Shown: one piece after another, positions 46,393 through 55,969 of the stretch
Layout of the letters: each line of letters starts with the position of its first letter
Numbering within the stretch: the stretch's first letter is position 1
Assembly (NCBI RefSeq): GCF_012641435.1
Contig: NZ_JABAIJ010000006.1
Coordinates: forward strand, 124,001 to 188,000
DNA from: Rhizobium sp. P38BS-XIX
GTDB lineage: Bacteria; Pseudomonadota; Alphaproteobacteria; Rhizobiales; Rhizobiaceae
DNA length: 64,000 nt
Reading direction: 5' to 3'
Notes under the pieces: generated by a model
Databases searched by the model: none
What the model saw: the letters and a program-made list of their open reading frames with translations, nothing else
Told to the model about the DNA's origin: nothing
Position numbers and translations under genes: made by a program

Positions 46393-47382
46393 TTATTCAG
46401 TCGTAATCGGCCGTGTCATCAATTGCCCGATGGCCGTGGCAATGTCGAGCTTGCCGTCGATGATGGCGGATACCGCATCGGTGATCGGCATCTCCACATT
46501 CAGTTCATGAGCGAGCCGCGCGGCGATAGAGGCCGCATAAGCGCCCTCGACCAGCGCCCCGCGCGTCGGATCGGCGGCTTGGCCCTCACCGAGTGCGATA
46601 CCGAAACGCAGATTGCGGGATTGGTGACTGGTGGCTGTCAGTACGAGGTCGCCGAGGCCGGAAAGGCCGCGCACGGTTTCGGCCTTGCCGCCATTTGCTG
46701 CGACGAAGCGCGACATCTCGGCGAGCCCACGGCTGATCAGCGCCGCACGGGCGGAATCGCCGATGCCACGGCCCTCGACGATGCCGCAGGCAATCGCCAG
46801 CACATTCTTCAAAGCACCGCCAAGCTGAACGCCAATGCGGTCATCGGAGGCGTAGAGACGGAAGGTCGGCCCGGAAATCGCCTGCGCAAGCCGTTCGGCC
46901 ACCGCCATATCGGCTGCGGCAATCGCCATGGCCGTCGGCAGGCCCTTGGCGATGTCGGCGGCAAAGCCAGGCCCGGAGAGAACGGCAATGGCATGCTGCG
47001 GCAGCTCGCGGCCCAGCATGTTGGTGAGGAGATCGCCGGACACCTTGTCTATCCCCTTGGCGCAGGTGACGACGACGGCATCCTTGGCCAGATAGGGGCC
47101 ATAATAGCGGGCAGCATCGGCCTGCGCCTGCGACGGCATGGCGAAAAGAACGATGCCGGCATTGGCAACGGCATCCGGCTCGGCGGAAAAGCCTAGCGAA
47201 TCCGGCAACGCTATTCCGGGCAACACGGCGTCATGCATGCGATCGGCAGCCAGATCGGCCATCAGCGCGGCCTTGCGCCCGACGAGCGTCACGTCGACAC
47301 GGCCGGTCAATGCAATCACCGCTGCGAGCGCGGTGCCGAAAGCGCCGGCGCCGATGACTGCAATCCGTTCGTTACCGCTCAT
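46393..47382 (-). CDS. gpsA: Glycerol-3-phosphate dehydrogenase [NAD(P)+]
   Basis: This 329-residue protein has the NAD-binding start IAVIGAGAFGTALAAVIA, VTCAKGIDKVSG, LSGPGFAADIAKGLPTAM, and the catalytic lysine in LGGALKNVLAIACGIVEG. It makes sn-glycerol-3-phosphate for membrane lipids. Its start overlaps the tsaD stop by 4 bases (ATGA), so translation is coupled. Confidence 0.95.
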   Translation of the reverse strand: MSGNERIAVIGAGAFGTALAAVIALTGRVDVTLVGRKAALMADLAADRMHDAVLPGIALPDSLGFSAEPDAVANAGIVLFAMPSQAQADAARYYGPYLAKDAVVVTCAKGIDKVSGDLLTNMLGRELPQHAIAVLSGPGFAADIAKGLPTAMAIAAADMAVAERLAQAISGPTFRLYASDDRIGVQLGGALKNVLAIACGIVEGRGIGDSARAALISRGLAEMSRFVAANGGKAETVRGLSGLGDLVLTATSHQSRNLRFGIALGEGQAADPTRGALVEGAYAASIAARLAHELNVEMPITDAVSAIIDGKLDIATAIGQLMTRPITTE

Positions 47383-48476
47383 GCCTTCGCTCCTCGCTTG
47401 CCATATCCGAGCAGGGTTTCCGCCTTCTGGTCCAGCGGCCAGCGCGAGCGCGGCTGCACGTCGAGATCGTCAGGCGCAGCCCCCGTCGCCATGCGCTCCA
47501 GTCCCGCCCAGGCGATCATGACGGCATTGTCCGTACACAATCTCAATGGCGGCGCGATGAAGCGAAAGCCGTTGGCATCGCAAAGCTCCTGCAGCGTGCG
47601 GCGCAGCTCGAGATTGGCGGCGACACCGCCCGCCACGACAAGCGATGGCTTTTCCTCGGTCTTCGGAAATTCCGCCTTGAAGCGCTGCAGCCCACGACCG
47701 ATGCGGTCCTTCAAAGTGCGCGAGATCGCATTCTGGAAAGAGGCGCAGATATCGGCAATATCCTGCTCCGTCACCGGAGCGATCGCCGTCGCCGCCTGCC
47801 GCACCGCCGTCTTCAGACCGGAAAAGGAAAAATCGAGACGCGCTTCGCCAACCAGAGGCCGCGGCAGATCGAAACGATCCGGATTACCGTTCTTCGCGGC
47901 TGCCTCCACTGCGGGACCGCCGGGATAGGGCAGCCCTAAAAGCTTGGCCGTCTTGTCGAAGGCTTCACCGAGGGCGTCATCGATGGTCGTGCCCCAGCGT
48001 TCGTACTGACCGACGCCGCGCACCAGAATAAGCTGGGTATGGCCGCCGGAAACGAGCAGCATCAGGTAGGGAAAGGAAAGGCCGTCCGTCAGCCGCGCGG
48101 TAAGCGCATGGCCTTCCAGATGGTTGATGGCGTATAATGGCTTGCCGGTCGCGCGCGAAATCGCTTTGCCGGTCATCAGCCCGACGAGCAGGCCGCCGAT
48201 AAGACCCGGACCGGACGTTGCGGCGATCGCATCGACGTCTGAGAGCGACACATTGGCGCGTTTCAATGCTTCGTCTATCAACGTATCGAGCGCCTCGACA
48301 TGGGCTCGTGCAGCAATTTCCGGCACGACGCCGCCATAGGCGCTATGCTCGTCCAACTGACTGAGGACGACATCGGAACAAACGGTAGGCGTACCGTCAT
48401 CCCGGCGTTCGACAATGGCGGCGGCGGTCTCGTCGCAGCTTGTTTCTATGCCGAGAATGCGAAGATTCGATGACAT
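47379..48476 (-). CDS. tsaD: tRNA N6-threonylcarbamoyladenosine transferase TsaD
   Basis: This 365-residue protein has the ASKHA fold motifs ILGIETSCDETAAAIVE and TSGPGLIGGLLVGL, the metal-binding INHLEGHALTARL, and LLVSGGHTQLILV. It attaches threonylcarbamoyl to A37 of ANN-decoding tRNAs. It is divergent from hemC with an 84-base gap and leads the operon that continues with gpsA. Confidence 0.96.
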   Translation of the reverse strand: MSSNLRILGIETSCDETAAAIVERRDDGTPTVCSDVVLSQLDEHSAYGGVVPEIAARAHVEALDTLIDEALKRANVSLSDVDAIAATSGPGLIGGLLVGLMTGKAISRATGKPLYAINHLEGHALTARLTDGLSFPYLMLLVSGGHTQLILVRGVGQYERWGTTIDDALGEAFDKTAKLLGLPYPGGPAVEAAAKNGNPDRFDLPRPLVGEARLDFSFSGLKTAVRQAATAIAPVTEQDIADICASFQNAISRTLKDRIGRGLQRFKAEFPKTEEKPSLVVAGGVAANLELRRTLQELCDANGFRFIAPPLRLCTDNAVMIAWAGLERMATGAAPDDLDVQPRSRWPLDQKAETLLGYGKRGAKA

Positions 48477-48560
48477 GGAGAGTGTTCGTTGCCTACAGGT
48501 CGATTGCGGTAAAGCGGAAATATGGTTACGGGAACTGTCGGTAACAACGGATCAAAGCGG

Positions 48561-49490
48561 ATGCAAACAAAACCTTTCCGGATCGGCACGCGCGGCAGCC
48601 CGCTGGCGCTTGCCCAGGCACACGAGGCGCGCGACCGTCTGATGGCGGCCCACGGCCTTCCGGAGGAGATGTTCGAAATCGTCGTTCTCACCACCAAGGG
48701 TGATCGCATCACCGACCGCTCGCTGGCGGCGATCGGCGGCAAGGGCCTGTTCACCGAGGAATTGGAAGAGAAGCTGACCTCGGGCGAACTCGACTTCGCC
48801 GTGCACTCCGCCAAGGACATGGCGACGAAGCTGCCGAGCGGCCTGGCTTTGACCGCCTATCTGCCGCGCGAAGATATGCGCGATTCCGTCATCGGCCGCA
48901 CCGCGCCGAAATTGATCGAACTGCCGCATGGCGCGACCGTCGGCTCGGCGTCGCTGCGTCGGCAGGCGCTGATCCGCCGCCTGCGCCCGGACATCAACGT
49001 CATTACCTTCCGCGGCTCGGTCCAGACCCGCCTGCGCAAGCTGGAAGAAGGACAGGCCGATGCGACCTTGCTGGCGCTCGCGGGCCTGAAGCGCCTCGGC
49101 ATGGTCGAGACCCTCACCGATATTCTTGATCCCGATGAATTCCCGCCGGCTCCCGCACAGGGTGCCATCGCCATCGAAAGCCGCATCAGCGACGCGCGGA
49201 TGAACGATCTGCTCGCCGCCGTCAACGACAGTCCGACTTTCGACGCAGTCTCCTGCGAACGCGCCTTCCTGGCCGCACTCGACGGCTCCTGTCGTACGCC
49301 GATAGCCGGCTACGCAATTTGCGAAGGCGATCATCTGCGCTTCTTTGGCATGATTCTGACGCCGGACGGCACGCAGGTTCACACGACCACCATCGAAGGC
49401 CATCGCCGCGATGCCGAGGCCCTCGGCGTCAATGCCGGCCAGGCGATCCGCGCCGAGGCTGGCAGCGACTTCTTCGAAGACTGGACCTGA
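48561..49490 (+). CDS. hemC: Hydroxymethylbilane synthase (porphobilinogen deaminase)
   Basis: This 309-residue protein begins MQTKPFRIGTRGSPLALAQA. It has the catalytic aspartate region VHSAKDMATKLPSG, GSASLRRQALIRRL, and the dipyrromethane-binding cysteine in LDGSCRTPIAGYA. It joins four porphobilinogens into the linear tetrapyrrole. The ATG at 48561 is chosen by family match; an upstream ATG at 48522 would add 13 residues. It is followed by hemD 6 bases later. Confidence 0.95.
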   Translation: MQTKPFRIGTRGSPLALAQAHEARDRLMAAHGLPEEMFEIVVLTTKGDRITDRSLAAIGGKGLFTEELEEKLTSGELDFAVHSAKDMATKLPSGLALTAYLPREDMRDSVIGRTAPKLIELPHGATVGSASLRRQALIRRLRPDINVITFRGSVQTRLRKLEEGQADATLLALAGLKRLGMVETLTDILDPDEFPPAPAQGAIAIESRISDARMNDLLAAVNDSPTFDAVSCERAFLAALDGSCRTPIAGYAICEGDHLRFFGMILTPDGTQVHTTTIEGHRRDAEALGVNAGQAIRAEAGSDFFEDWT

Positions 49491-49496
49491 TAGGCG

Positions 49497-50225
49497 ATGC
49501 GCGTCGTCGTCACCCGCCCACGGCATTCGGGTGAACGCACCGTCAGGCGGCTGACGCAGATGGGACACGACGCATTCCTGCTTTCGCTTGCCGAGCCGAT
49601 CCATCACACTGGGGAGGCTGCCCGGGCCCTCTCGAACACCGAAGGCGCGATCGCCGTCACCAGCGCTGAAGCGATCCGCGCGCTGGCGACACTGGGGCCG
49701 GATCTCGCCCGACACTTCCATCGTCCAATGTTCGCCGTCGGCAAATCAACAGCCAAAGAGGCGGCGGGTCTCGGCTTTACCGATATTACCGCGTCCGAAG
49801 GCGGTGGCATCGAGCTGGCGACGCTGATTTCCGCGCGCATGGGCGGCCCTGCGCAATCTCCACTCCTTTATCTCGCGGGAGATCCGCGCGCTGCCGGCTT
49901 CGAGGCGAAGCTGACGGAACTGCAACTGCCGTTCCGCACGGTGGAATGCTACCGGATGCAGGATACGATCCCCGACGAGGCTATCCTTCGTCAGCTGTTC
50001 GAAGATGCGCCGGCAGATGCGGTGCTACTCTATTCCCATCAGACGGCGCGGCGTTTTTTCGTGCTGCCATTCATACAAAAGAACCCCGCGGCCCTGTCGG
50101 AAACACGCTTCCTCTGCCTGAGCGAAGCCGTGGCAGGAGCAATTCCGCCGGCCATGCGTTTACACGCCGATATCGCCGAAATGCCGAATGAAGACCAGCT
50201 TTTGGCGCTGCTCGTCACCGCCTAA
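49497..50225 (+). CDS. hemD: Uroporphyrinogen-III synthase
   Basis: This 242-residue protein begins MRVVVTRPRHSGERTVRRL. Two Rossmann-like halves are seen, with VTSAEAIRALA in the first and VLLYSHQTARRFF in the second, a low-conservation family. It closes hydroxymethylbilane to uroporphyrinogen III. It sits between hemC and a Mic60-like gene, as in other alphaproteobacteria. Confidence 0.9.
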   Translation: MRVVVTRPRHSGERTVRRLTQMGHDAFLLSLAEPIHHTGEAARALSNTEGAIAVTSAEAIRALATLGPDLARHFHRPMFAVGKSTAKEAAGLGFTDITASEGGGIELATLISARMGGPAQSPLLYLAGDPRAAGFEAKLTELQLPFRTVECYRMQDTIPDEAILRQLFEDAPADAVLLYSHQTARRFFVLPFIQKNPAALSETRFLCLSEAVAGAIPPAMRLHADIAEMPNEDQLLALLVTA

Positions 50226-50305
50226 GGCCTCAATTTTGATCTAAAGGCCTTTCCATAATCGCCTTGTCTGTCTAACTTCGTTGCAGCGCATGAAAAGAGG
50301 ACCTC

Positions 50306-51562
50306 ATGGTACCGGGAAAACCGCCTAACCATTCGAAGCCCAACGACGAGCCGGTCACGATTGATCTGGAAGCCGAAAAAACTGCGCAGGACGCAGCACC
50401 CGAAGATGTGACGGAACGCAGCCACGATGAATTCGGCTCGTCTTCCGCCAATGAAGTGGAAATGCCATTCGAAGCGGAGAAGGAGCCCCTGCGCGAAAAC
50501 GCCGGGGAGCAAACCTTCGAACGCGATGCAGAAGAACCCGCATCCACTCGTGCCCAGCAATCCGATCCTGCTTCCACCTACGCCGCGCAGCCGCGACGTG
50601 AAGGCGCGACATCGGGCCTGATCGCCGCCGGTATCGTCGGCGGCTTGATTGCGCTCATTTGCGCCGGGGCAGTGCAATATGCAGGTCTGTTGCCAGGCCG
50701 AAGCGCGGCCAAGGATAACTCCGCAGAGATCGCAACCCTCAACGAGCAGATGACCGAGCTGAAGCAGACCGTCGCCAAGCTTAGTGCAGCGCCGGCAGCA
50801 CAGCCGGACGACGCACTCGCCGCTCGCGTTTCGGCGCTTGAGACGGCTGCCAGCAGCTCGTCGTCAAGCGGTTCGGCTGGAGCGACAAGCGGCGATGCCG
50901 ACCAGAAGATTGCAGCTCTGACCTCGGAACTCGGTCAGTTGAAGGCTGACCTTGGAAAAGCGACCGAAAGCCAGGCGACGTCCGACGCGCAAGTCAGCAA
51001 GCGGCTGGACGATGCCGAAAAGAAGCTCAGCGAACCGAGCCAGGAAAGCGCCGTAGCGCGCGCCATCGCCGCCGCAGCCTTGAAGGCCGCGATCGATCGC
51101 GGCGGCCCCTTCCGTCCTGAGCTCGATACGTTCGCCAATGTCGCGCCGGACGATCCGGCCGTGACCGATCTCAAGAACTTTGCCCAGACCGGCGTTCCCT
51201 CGCGTGCCGACCTGATCCGTCAGGTCACCGATGTGACGACCGGCATCGTTACTGCGACGCAGAACGACAACCCCAACCAGAGCTGGAGCGACCGGTTGAT
51301 GTCGGGCGCAAAATCGCTGGTTCAGGTGCGTCCGGTCGGCAATGTTCCCGGCGACGGCGTTGATGCGATCGCCGCGCGCTTCGAGGATAAGGTGAAGAAT
51401 GGCGATCTGCCGGGCGCGGTCACGGAGTGGAACAGCCTGCCCGAAGCTGCCAAGTCCGCCTCGGCCGCCTTCAAGCAATCCCTGGAAGCCCGCATCCGGG
51501 TCGAGGATCTGGTAAGCGATGCGCTGTCGAAGGCCATCGCCAATACCGGGAAACAGAACTAA
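50306..51562 (+). CDS. Mitofilin/Mic60-like inner membrane protein
   Basis: This 418-residue protein has an acidic, disordered N terminus, one transmembrane helix at about 103-125 (GLIAAGIVGGLIALICAG), a long coiled coil (about 136-260, with EIATLNEQMTELKQTVAKL) and a C-terminal domain with VQVRPVG. This layout and the position between hemD and hemY match the alphaproteobacterial Mic60 homologues, related to the mitochondrial cristae organiser mitofilin. It may shape the inner membrane or its contacts. The 80 bases after hemD hold only its ribosome site. Confidence 0.82.
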   Translation: MVPGKPPNHSKPNDEPVTIDLEAEKTAQDAAPEDVTERSHDEFGSSSANEVEMPFEAEKEPLRENAGEQTFERDAEEPASTRAQQSDPASTYAAQPRREGATSGLIAAGIVGGLIALICAGAVQYAGLLPGRSAAKDNSAEIATLNEQMTELKQTVAKLSAAPAAQPDDALAARVSALETAASSSSSSGSAGATSGDADQKIAALTSELGQLKADLGKATESQATSDAQVSKRLDDAEKKLSEPSQESAVARAIAAAALKAAIDRGGPFRPELDTFANVAPDDPAVTDLKNFAQTGVPSRADLIRQVTDVTTGIVTATQNDNPNQSWSDRLMSGAKSLVQVRPVGNVPGDGVDAIAARFEDKVKNGDLPGAVTEWNSLPEAAKSASAAFKQSLEARIRVEDLVSDALSKAIANTGKQN

Positions 51563-51577
51563 AGACGGAGCGCAGCA

Positions 51578-53185
51578 ATGATCAGACTGCTCATCTTCGC
51601 CATTATCGTGCTGGCTCTCGGCTATGGCTTCTCGTGGCTTGCGGATCGGCCGGGCGATCTTTCGCTGGTCTGGGAAGGACAGCTCTACCAGACCCGGCTC
51701 ATCGTGGCCGCAGGCATCCTCATCGCCCTGATCGCCATCGTCATGATCGTCTGGTGGTTCATCCGGTTGATCTGGACCTCGCCCTACTCCGTCACTCGCT
51801 ATTTCCGCGCCCGCAAGCGGGACCGCGGCTATCAGGCGCTCTCAACAGGCCTCATCGCCGCCGGCGCCGGCAATTCGCTGCTGGCCCGCAAAATGGCAGC
51901 TCGCACGCGCGGCCTCATCCGCGCCGACCAGGAACCACTTATCAACCTTCTCGAAGCGCAGGCCGCCCTGATCGAAGGCAAGCATGACGAAGCGCGCCAG
52001 AAGTTCGAGTTGATGGCCAACGATCCCGAAACACGCGAGCTTGGCTTGCGCGGCCTCTACCTCGAAGCAAAACGGCTTGGCGCGCATGAAGCGGCCCGGC
52101 AATATGCGGAAAAGGCTGCGGACCATGCGCCTTATCTGCCCTGGGCGGCACAGGCGACACTGGAATACCGCAGCCAGTCCGGCCGTTGGGACGATGCCAT
52201 CAAGCTGCTCGACCAGCAAAAGGTCGCGCATGTCGTCGACAAGGAAACGGCGCATCGCCAGCGCGCAGTGCTGCTGACGGCACGCGCCAACGACAAACTG
52301 GAAAGCGATCCCGCCGGCGCTCGCGACGATGCGCTCGCAGCCTTGAAGCTTGTCGCCGATTTCGTGCCTGCGGCACTCATTGCCGCCAAGGCGCTGTTTC
52401 GTGAAGATAAGGTGCGCAAGGCCGCGTCCATGCTTGAGCAGGTCTGGAAGGCGCATCCGCATCCGGACATCGGCAAGGCTTATGTGCGTGCCCGCAGCGG
52501 CGATTCCGTTCTGGATCGGCTGAAGCGCGCCGAAAGGCTGGAAGCCATCCGCCCGAACAATGTCGAGGCGCTGCTTTTGACCGCAAAGGCGGCATCGGAC
52601 GCCGGAGATTTCAGCAAGGCCCGCGCCAAGGCTGAAGCGGCCGCCAGGATCGATGCCCGCGAAGGCGCTTTCCTGCTGCTGGCCGATATCGAGGAAGCCG
52701 AAACCGGCGATCAAGGCCGCGTCCGCCACTGGATGGCGCAGGCCCTGCGCGCGCCGCGCGATCCCGCCTGGGTTGCCGATGGTTTCGTTTCGGAGAAATG
52801 GCTGCCGCTCTCTCCGGTGACAGGTCGCCTCGACGCCTTCGAATGGAAAGCGCCGTTCGGCCAGATCGAAGGCCCTGTGGAAGAAGGATCGACTGTGTCG
52901 GTCGATGCTGCCCTGAAGTCGCTGCCACCGGTTCGCGAGGCTGCTCCCGCAACCGCAGCGCCGCCGCCAAATTCACCGAAAGTTGCGTCGCCCGCTGCCA
53001 ATTCCTATGTCATGGAGTTGGAACCGACGCCGCCAAAGCCAGCGCCGAGCGCATCAGCGCCCACGGCGCAGCCGCCCAAAAAAGAGCCGGAACCCCGGCC
53101 CTTCTTCGGTGGCGCACCGGATGATCCAGGCGTGAAAGATCGGAAGCTTGAACCGGAACCCAAGACGCGTCTCAAGCTTTTCTGA
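51578..53185 (+). CDS. hemY: HemY-like protein, heme biosynthesis-associated TPR protein
   Basis: This 535-residue protein has two N-terminal transmembrane helices (about 3-20 and 43-64), then TPR-like helical repeats over roughly 120-390, a Pro/Ala-rich linker, and an end with EPRPFFGGAPDDPGVKD. It begins MIRLLIFAIIVLALGYGFSW, the HemY N-terminal domain. This is the non-enzymatic HemY of proteobacteria, thought to help organise heme synthesis at the membrane, and not the oxidase of the same name in Bacillus. It follows the Mic60-like gene by 15 bases. Confidence 0.88.
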   Translation: MIRLLIFAIIVLALGYGFSWLADRPGDLSLVWEGQLYQTRLIVAAGILIALIAIVMIVWWFIRLIWTSPYSVTRYFRARKRDRGYQALSTGLIAAGAGNSLLARKMAARTRGLIRADQEPLINLLEAQAALIEGKHDEARQKFELMANDPETRELGLRGLYLEAKRLGAHEAARQYAEKAADHAPYLPWAAQATLEYRSQSGRWDDAIKLLDQQKVAHVVDKETAHRQRAVLLTARANDKLESDPAGARDDALAALKLVADFVPAALIAAKALFREDKVRKAASMLEQVWKAHPHPDIGKAYVRARSGDSVLDRLKRAERLEAIRPNNVEALLLTAKAASDAGDFSKARAKAEAAARIDAREGAFLLLADIEEAETGDQGRVRHWMAQALRAPRDPAWVADGFVSEKWLPLSPVTGRLDAFEWKAPFGQIEGPVEEGSTVSVDAALKSLPPVREAAPATAAPPPNSPKVASPAANSYVMELEPTPPKPAPSASAPTAQPPKKEPEPRPFFGGAPDDPGVKDRKLEPEPKTRLKLF

Positions 53186-53297
53186 GGCAGTTCCAGCAGA
53201 TGCGCCTGGTGGTTTTGCATTCGGAATTGCACGACAACGAAAAGATCGAGCATGGTGCCCCAAGAACCTGCTCCAGCTGATTTAAGAATGGAAACGG

Positions 53298-53783
53298 ATG
53301 TTTGAACGCTTTCAGGAATTCCTCCACAACCTGACCCAGGACCACCCCAAATCCGGCTTTGCACCCGACGATCCGCGCGTAGCGGTCGCGGCGCTTTGCA
53401 TCCAGGTGATGGAAGCCGACGGCAAGATCGAGAACAGCGAGAAGAAGCGGCTGCGCAAGCTGCTGAAAGAACAATATGGCCTCGATGGTCGCCAGCTCGA
53501 CGCGCTGATCGCCGCCGGCGAGGAAGCCGAAAGCGAGGCTGTGGATTATTATCGCTTCACCTCCGACCTGAAGCGCCATCTCGACAGCACGCAGCGACTG
53601 GAGCTTCTCGGCATCCTCTGGGATATCGTCTATGCCGATGGCGAGCGCAGCGAGATGGAAGACCATGCAATCTGGCGCATCGCCGATTTGATGGGAATTT
53701 CCGATCGCGAACGCATCATGAAGCGCCAGGAAGCGGCCGCACGCGCGCCCGGCTCGATGGTGGAGACAGGCAATGATGATTGA
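53298..53783 (+). CDS. TerB-domain protein
   Basis: This 161-residue protein has the two TerB-like helical halves, with ALCIQVMEADGKIENSEKKR and ILWDIVYADGERSEMEDHA. Acidic ADGxI patches are typical of TerB/DnaJ-associated domains, which may bind metal. No other tellurite-resistance gene is present. Its stop overlaps the start of the following amidotransferase, so the two are coupled. Confidence 0.85.
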   Translation: MFERFQEFLHNLTQDHPKSGFAPDDPRVAVAALCIQVMEADGKIENSEKKRLRKLLKEQYGLDGRQLDALIAAGEEAESEAVDYYRFTSDLKRHLDSTQRLELLGILWDIVYADGERSEMEDHAIWRIADLMGISDRERIMKRQEAAARAPGSMVETGNDD

Positions 53784-54501
53784 AGCGCCGAAGAGCGCCG
53801 GCCGTCCCGTCCTGATCGTGCTGCACCAAGAGCGTTCCAGCCCCGGCCGTGTCGGCCAGATGCTGCTCGAAAAGGGCTACGATCTCGATATACGCCGCCC
53901 GGTTCTCGGCGATCCCCTGCCGCAGACGCTTGAGCGCCATGCCGGTGCCGTGGTCTTCGGCGGTCCGATGAGCGCCAACGATCCGGAGGAGTTCATCAAA
54001 TCGGAAACCGACTGGCTGAAAGTTCCCCTTAGGGAGAACAAGCCCTATCTCGGGATCTGCCTTGGGGCACAGCTGCTCGCCCGCCATCTCGGCGCCAAGG
54101 TCATGGCGCGCGAGGACGGCAAGACGGAGATCGGCTGGTATGCCCTGCAGCCGACCGAAAAGGGCCGCTTGCTGATGCGCTGGCCGCAGATGGTCTATCA
54201 TTTCCATCGTGAAGGCTTCGAGCTGCCGCACGGCGCCGATCTGCTCGCAACCGCCGAGACCTATCCCAACCAGGCCTACCGTTACGGCGCCAATGCATGG
54301 GGCGTGCAGTTCCATGCCGAACTCACCCGCGCCATGATGCAGCGCTGGGTCGTGCATGGCGAACACCGTTTCTGCATGCCCAACGCCCAGCAGGGCCGCG
54401 AACACCTGGAAGGCCGGATGATCTTCGATGCCGCTCTCAAGGCCTGGCTATCGGAATTCCTCGATCTGGTTTTCGCCGGCAAGCAGGCGATGGCTGCTTG
54501 A
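53773..54501 (+). CDS. Class I glutamine amidotransferase-like protein
   Basis: This 242-residue protein has the nucleophile elbow YLGICLGAQLLARHLGA with its cysteine and the later HAE-like GVQFHAELTRAM with His and Glu, completing a class I amidotransferase triad. VVFGGPMSANDPEEF is also typical of GMP-synthase-like amidotransferases. No synthetase partner domain is present, so its acceptor is unknown. It overlaps the TerB gene by 11 bases. Confidence 0.88.
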   Translation: MMIEAPKSAGRPVLIVLHQERSSPGRVGQMLLEKGYDLDIRRPVLGDPLPQTLERHAGAVVFGGPMSANDPEEFIKSETDWLKVPLRENKPYLGICLGAQLLARHLGAKVMAREDGKTEIGWYALQPTEKGRLLMRWPQMVYHFHREGFELPHGADLLATAETYPNQAYRYGANAWGVQFHAELTRAMMQRWVVHGEHRFCMPNAQQGREHLEGRMIFDAALKAWLSEFLDLVFAGKQAMAA

Positions 54502-54570
54502 CGCTTTCAATTTCTTACCCTGAACCGAGACCACAACCGTATCGCGCTGCGACCTTCATTCGCATCGCGC

Positions 54571-55827
54571 TCAAGCGGTCTGCGGCTCACCTTCGCGGTC
54601 CGGTGCGTCCAGGCTGTCGATCTGGCGGAGCTGCGGAAAGCCCGTGGCCCATATGGCAGCGACCGCGAGCGTGCCGATGCCGCCGACAACGACAGCAGGA
54701 ATAGCACCGAAATAATGCGCCATGGTGCCGGCACGGAACTCGCCGAGCTCGTTGGAGGCCCCAACGAACACCATGTTGACGGCGTTGACGCGGCCACGGA
54801 CATGATCCGGCGTCCATAGCGTAATCAGCGTTTCACGCACATAGACCGAAATCAAGTCGGACGCGCCCATGATCGCAAGCGCTGCAATCGACAGCCAGGC
54901 CGTGTGCGAAATGCCGAAGATCAGCGTTCCCAGGCCGAACAGGGCGACGCCGATGAACATGCAGATGCCGGCACGCTGGCGGATCGGATAGGTGGCCAGA
55001 AACAGGCCCATGGCGATGGCGCCGAAGCTCGGCGCCGCTCGCAGCAGCCCCAGGCCCCACGGGCCGAGATCGAGAATATCATGGGCAAAGACCGGCATCA
55101 GCGCGACGGCGCCACCGAGAAGCACGGCGAAGAGATCGAGCGACACGGCGCCGAGCACCACTTTTTCCGACCAGATGAAGCGGAAGCCGGCAAGCATTTC
55201 GTTGAGGCTGCGCCGCTCATGCGCGACGCGCTGCTGCGGCTTCGGGATCAGGAAGGTCAGCACCGAGCCGGCACCAAAGAAAAGCACCGCAACCGTATAG
55301 GCGACGTCGGCTCCGAGGCCATAAAGCAGGCCGCCGGCCACCGGCCCGAGAATGGCAGCGGCATCCCAGGACATCGAATTCCATGTGATGGCGTTCGTCA
55401 GATCTTCGGGCGGGATAAGATTGGGCGCCAGCGATTGCGTCGCCGGTGTCATGAAGGCGCGCTCGATGCCGAACACCGTGAGGATGACGAAGACGGGCAG
55501 CGGCGCGAAGGTGCCTGAAACAGTGAGGAACAGCAGCGCCGCCGTGCAGAGCGTGCCGACGAAAATGCAGATCGCGGCGACCATGCGCCTGTTATAGCGA
55601 TCGGCAACCGTCCCGGTCACAAGGATCAGCAACAGCGATGGCAGGAATTGCACCAGCCCGATCAGGCCGAGATAGATCGGCTTGCCGGTGTGCGCATACA
55701 TCTGCCAGCCGACGGAAACGCTGACGACCTGCGTCGCGAACGCGGTCAGAAAGCGCGCGAAGAAGAAATAGGTATACGCAATGTGCCTGAAGGCGGCAAA
55801 CCGGTCTCCGCTGGCAGCGAACGACAT
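54571..55827 (-). CDS. MFS transporter (enterobactin exporter EntS-like)
   Basis: This 418-residue protein has about twelve transmembrane helices. The N terminus AFRHIAYTYFFFARFLTAFA, the VTGTVADRYNRRMV loop with the MFS motif A, and GVFRAGTMAHYFG-like C-terminal wording resemble the EntS/DHA3 group. Its substrate is unknown. The ATG at 55825-55827 is chosen because the frame upstream adds a non-family leader. It converges on the amidotransferase gene. Confidence 0.85.
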   Translation of the reverse strand: MSFAASGDRFAAFRHIAYTYFFFARFLTAFATQVVSVSVGWQMYAHTGKPIYLGLIGLVQFLPSLLLILVTGTVADRYNRRMVAAICIFVGTLCTAALLFLTVSGTFAPLPVFVILTVFGIERAFMTPATQSLAPNLIPPEDLTNAITWNSMSWDAAAILGPVAGGLLYGLGADVAYTVAVLFFGAGSVLTFLIPKPQQRVAHERRSLNEMLAGFRFIWSEKVVLGAVSLDLFAVLLGGAVALMPVFAHDILDLGPWGLGLLRAAPSFGAIAMGLFLATYPIRQRAGICMFIGVALFGLGTLIFGISHTAWLSIAALAIMGASDLISVYVRETLITLWTPDHVRGRVNAVNMVFVGASNELGEFRAGTMAHYFGAIPAVVVGGIGTLAVAAIWATGFPQLRQIDSLDAPDREGEPQTA

Positions 55828-55969
55828 GAGACAAGACTTTCCGGGCTGACGGCCAGCGCAAAGGCGCTTGCTCGCCATTTAAACATGATTCAACACGCTT
55901 GGGAGCATGGGACTTGCCCGTTTAGTCGCCAATGTCTACATGTCTGTCAACCGCGAAATGGAGACGGAC

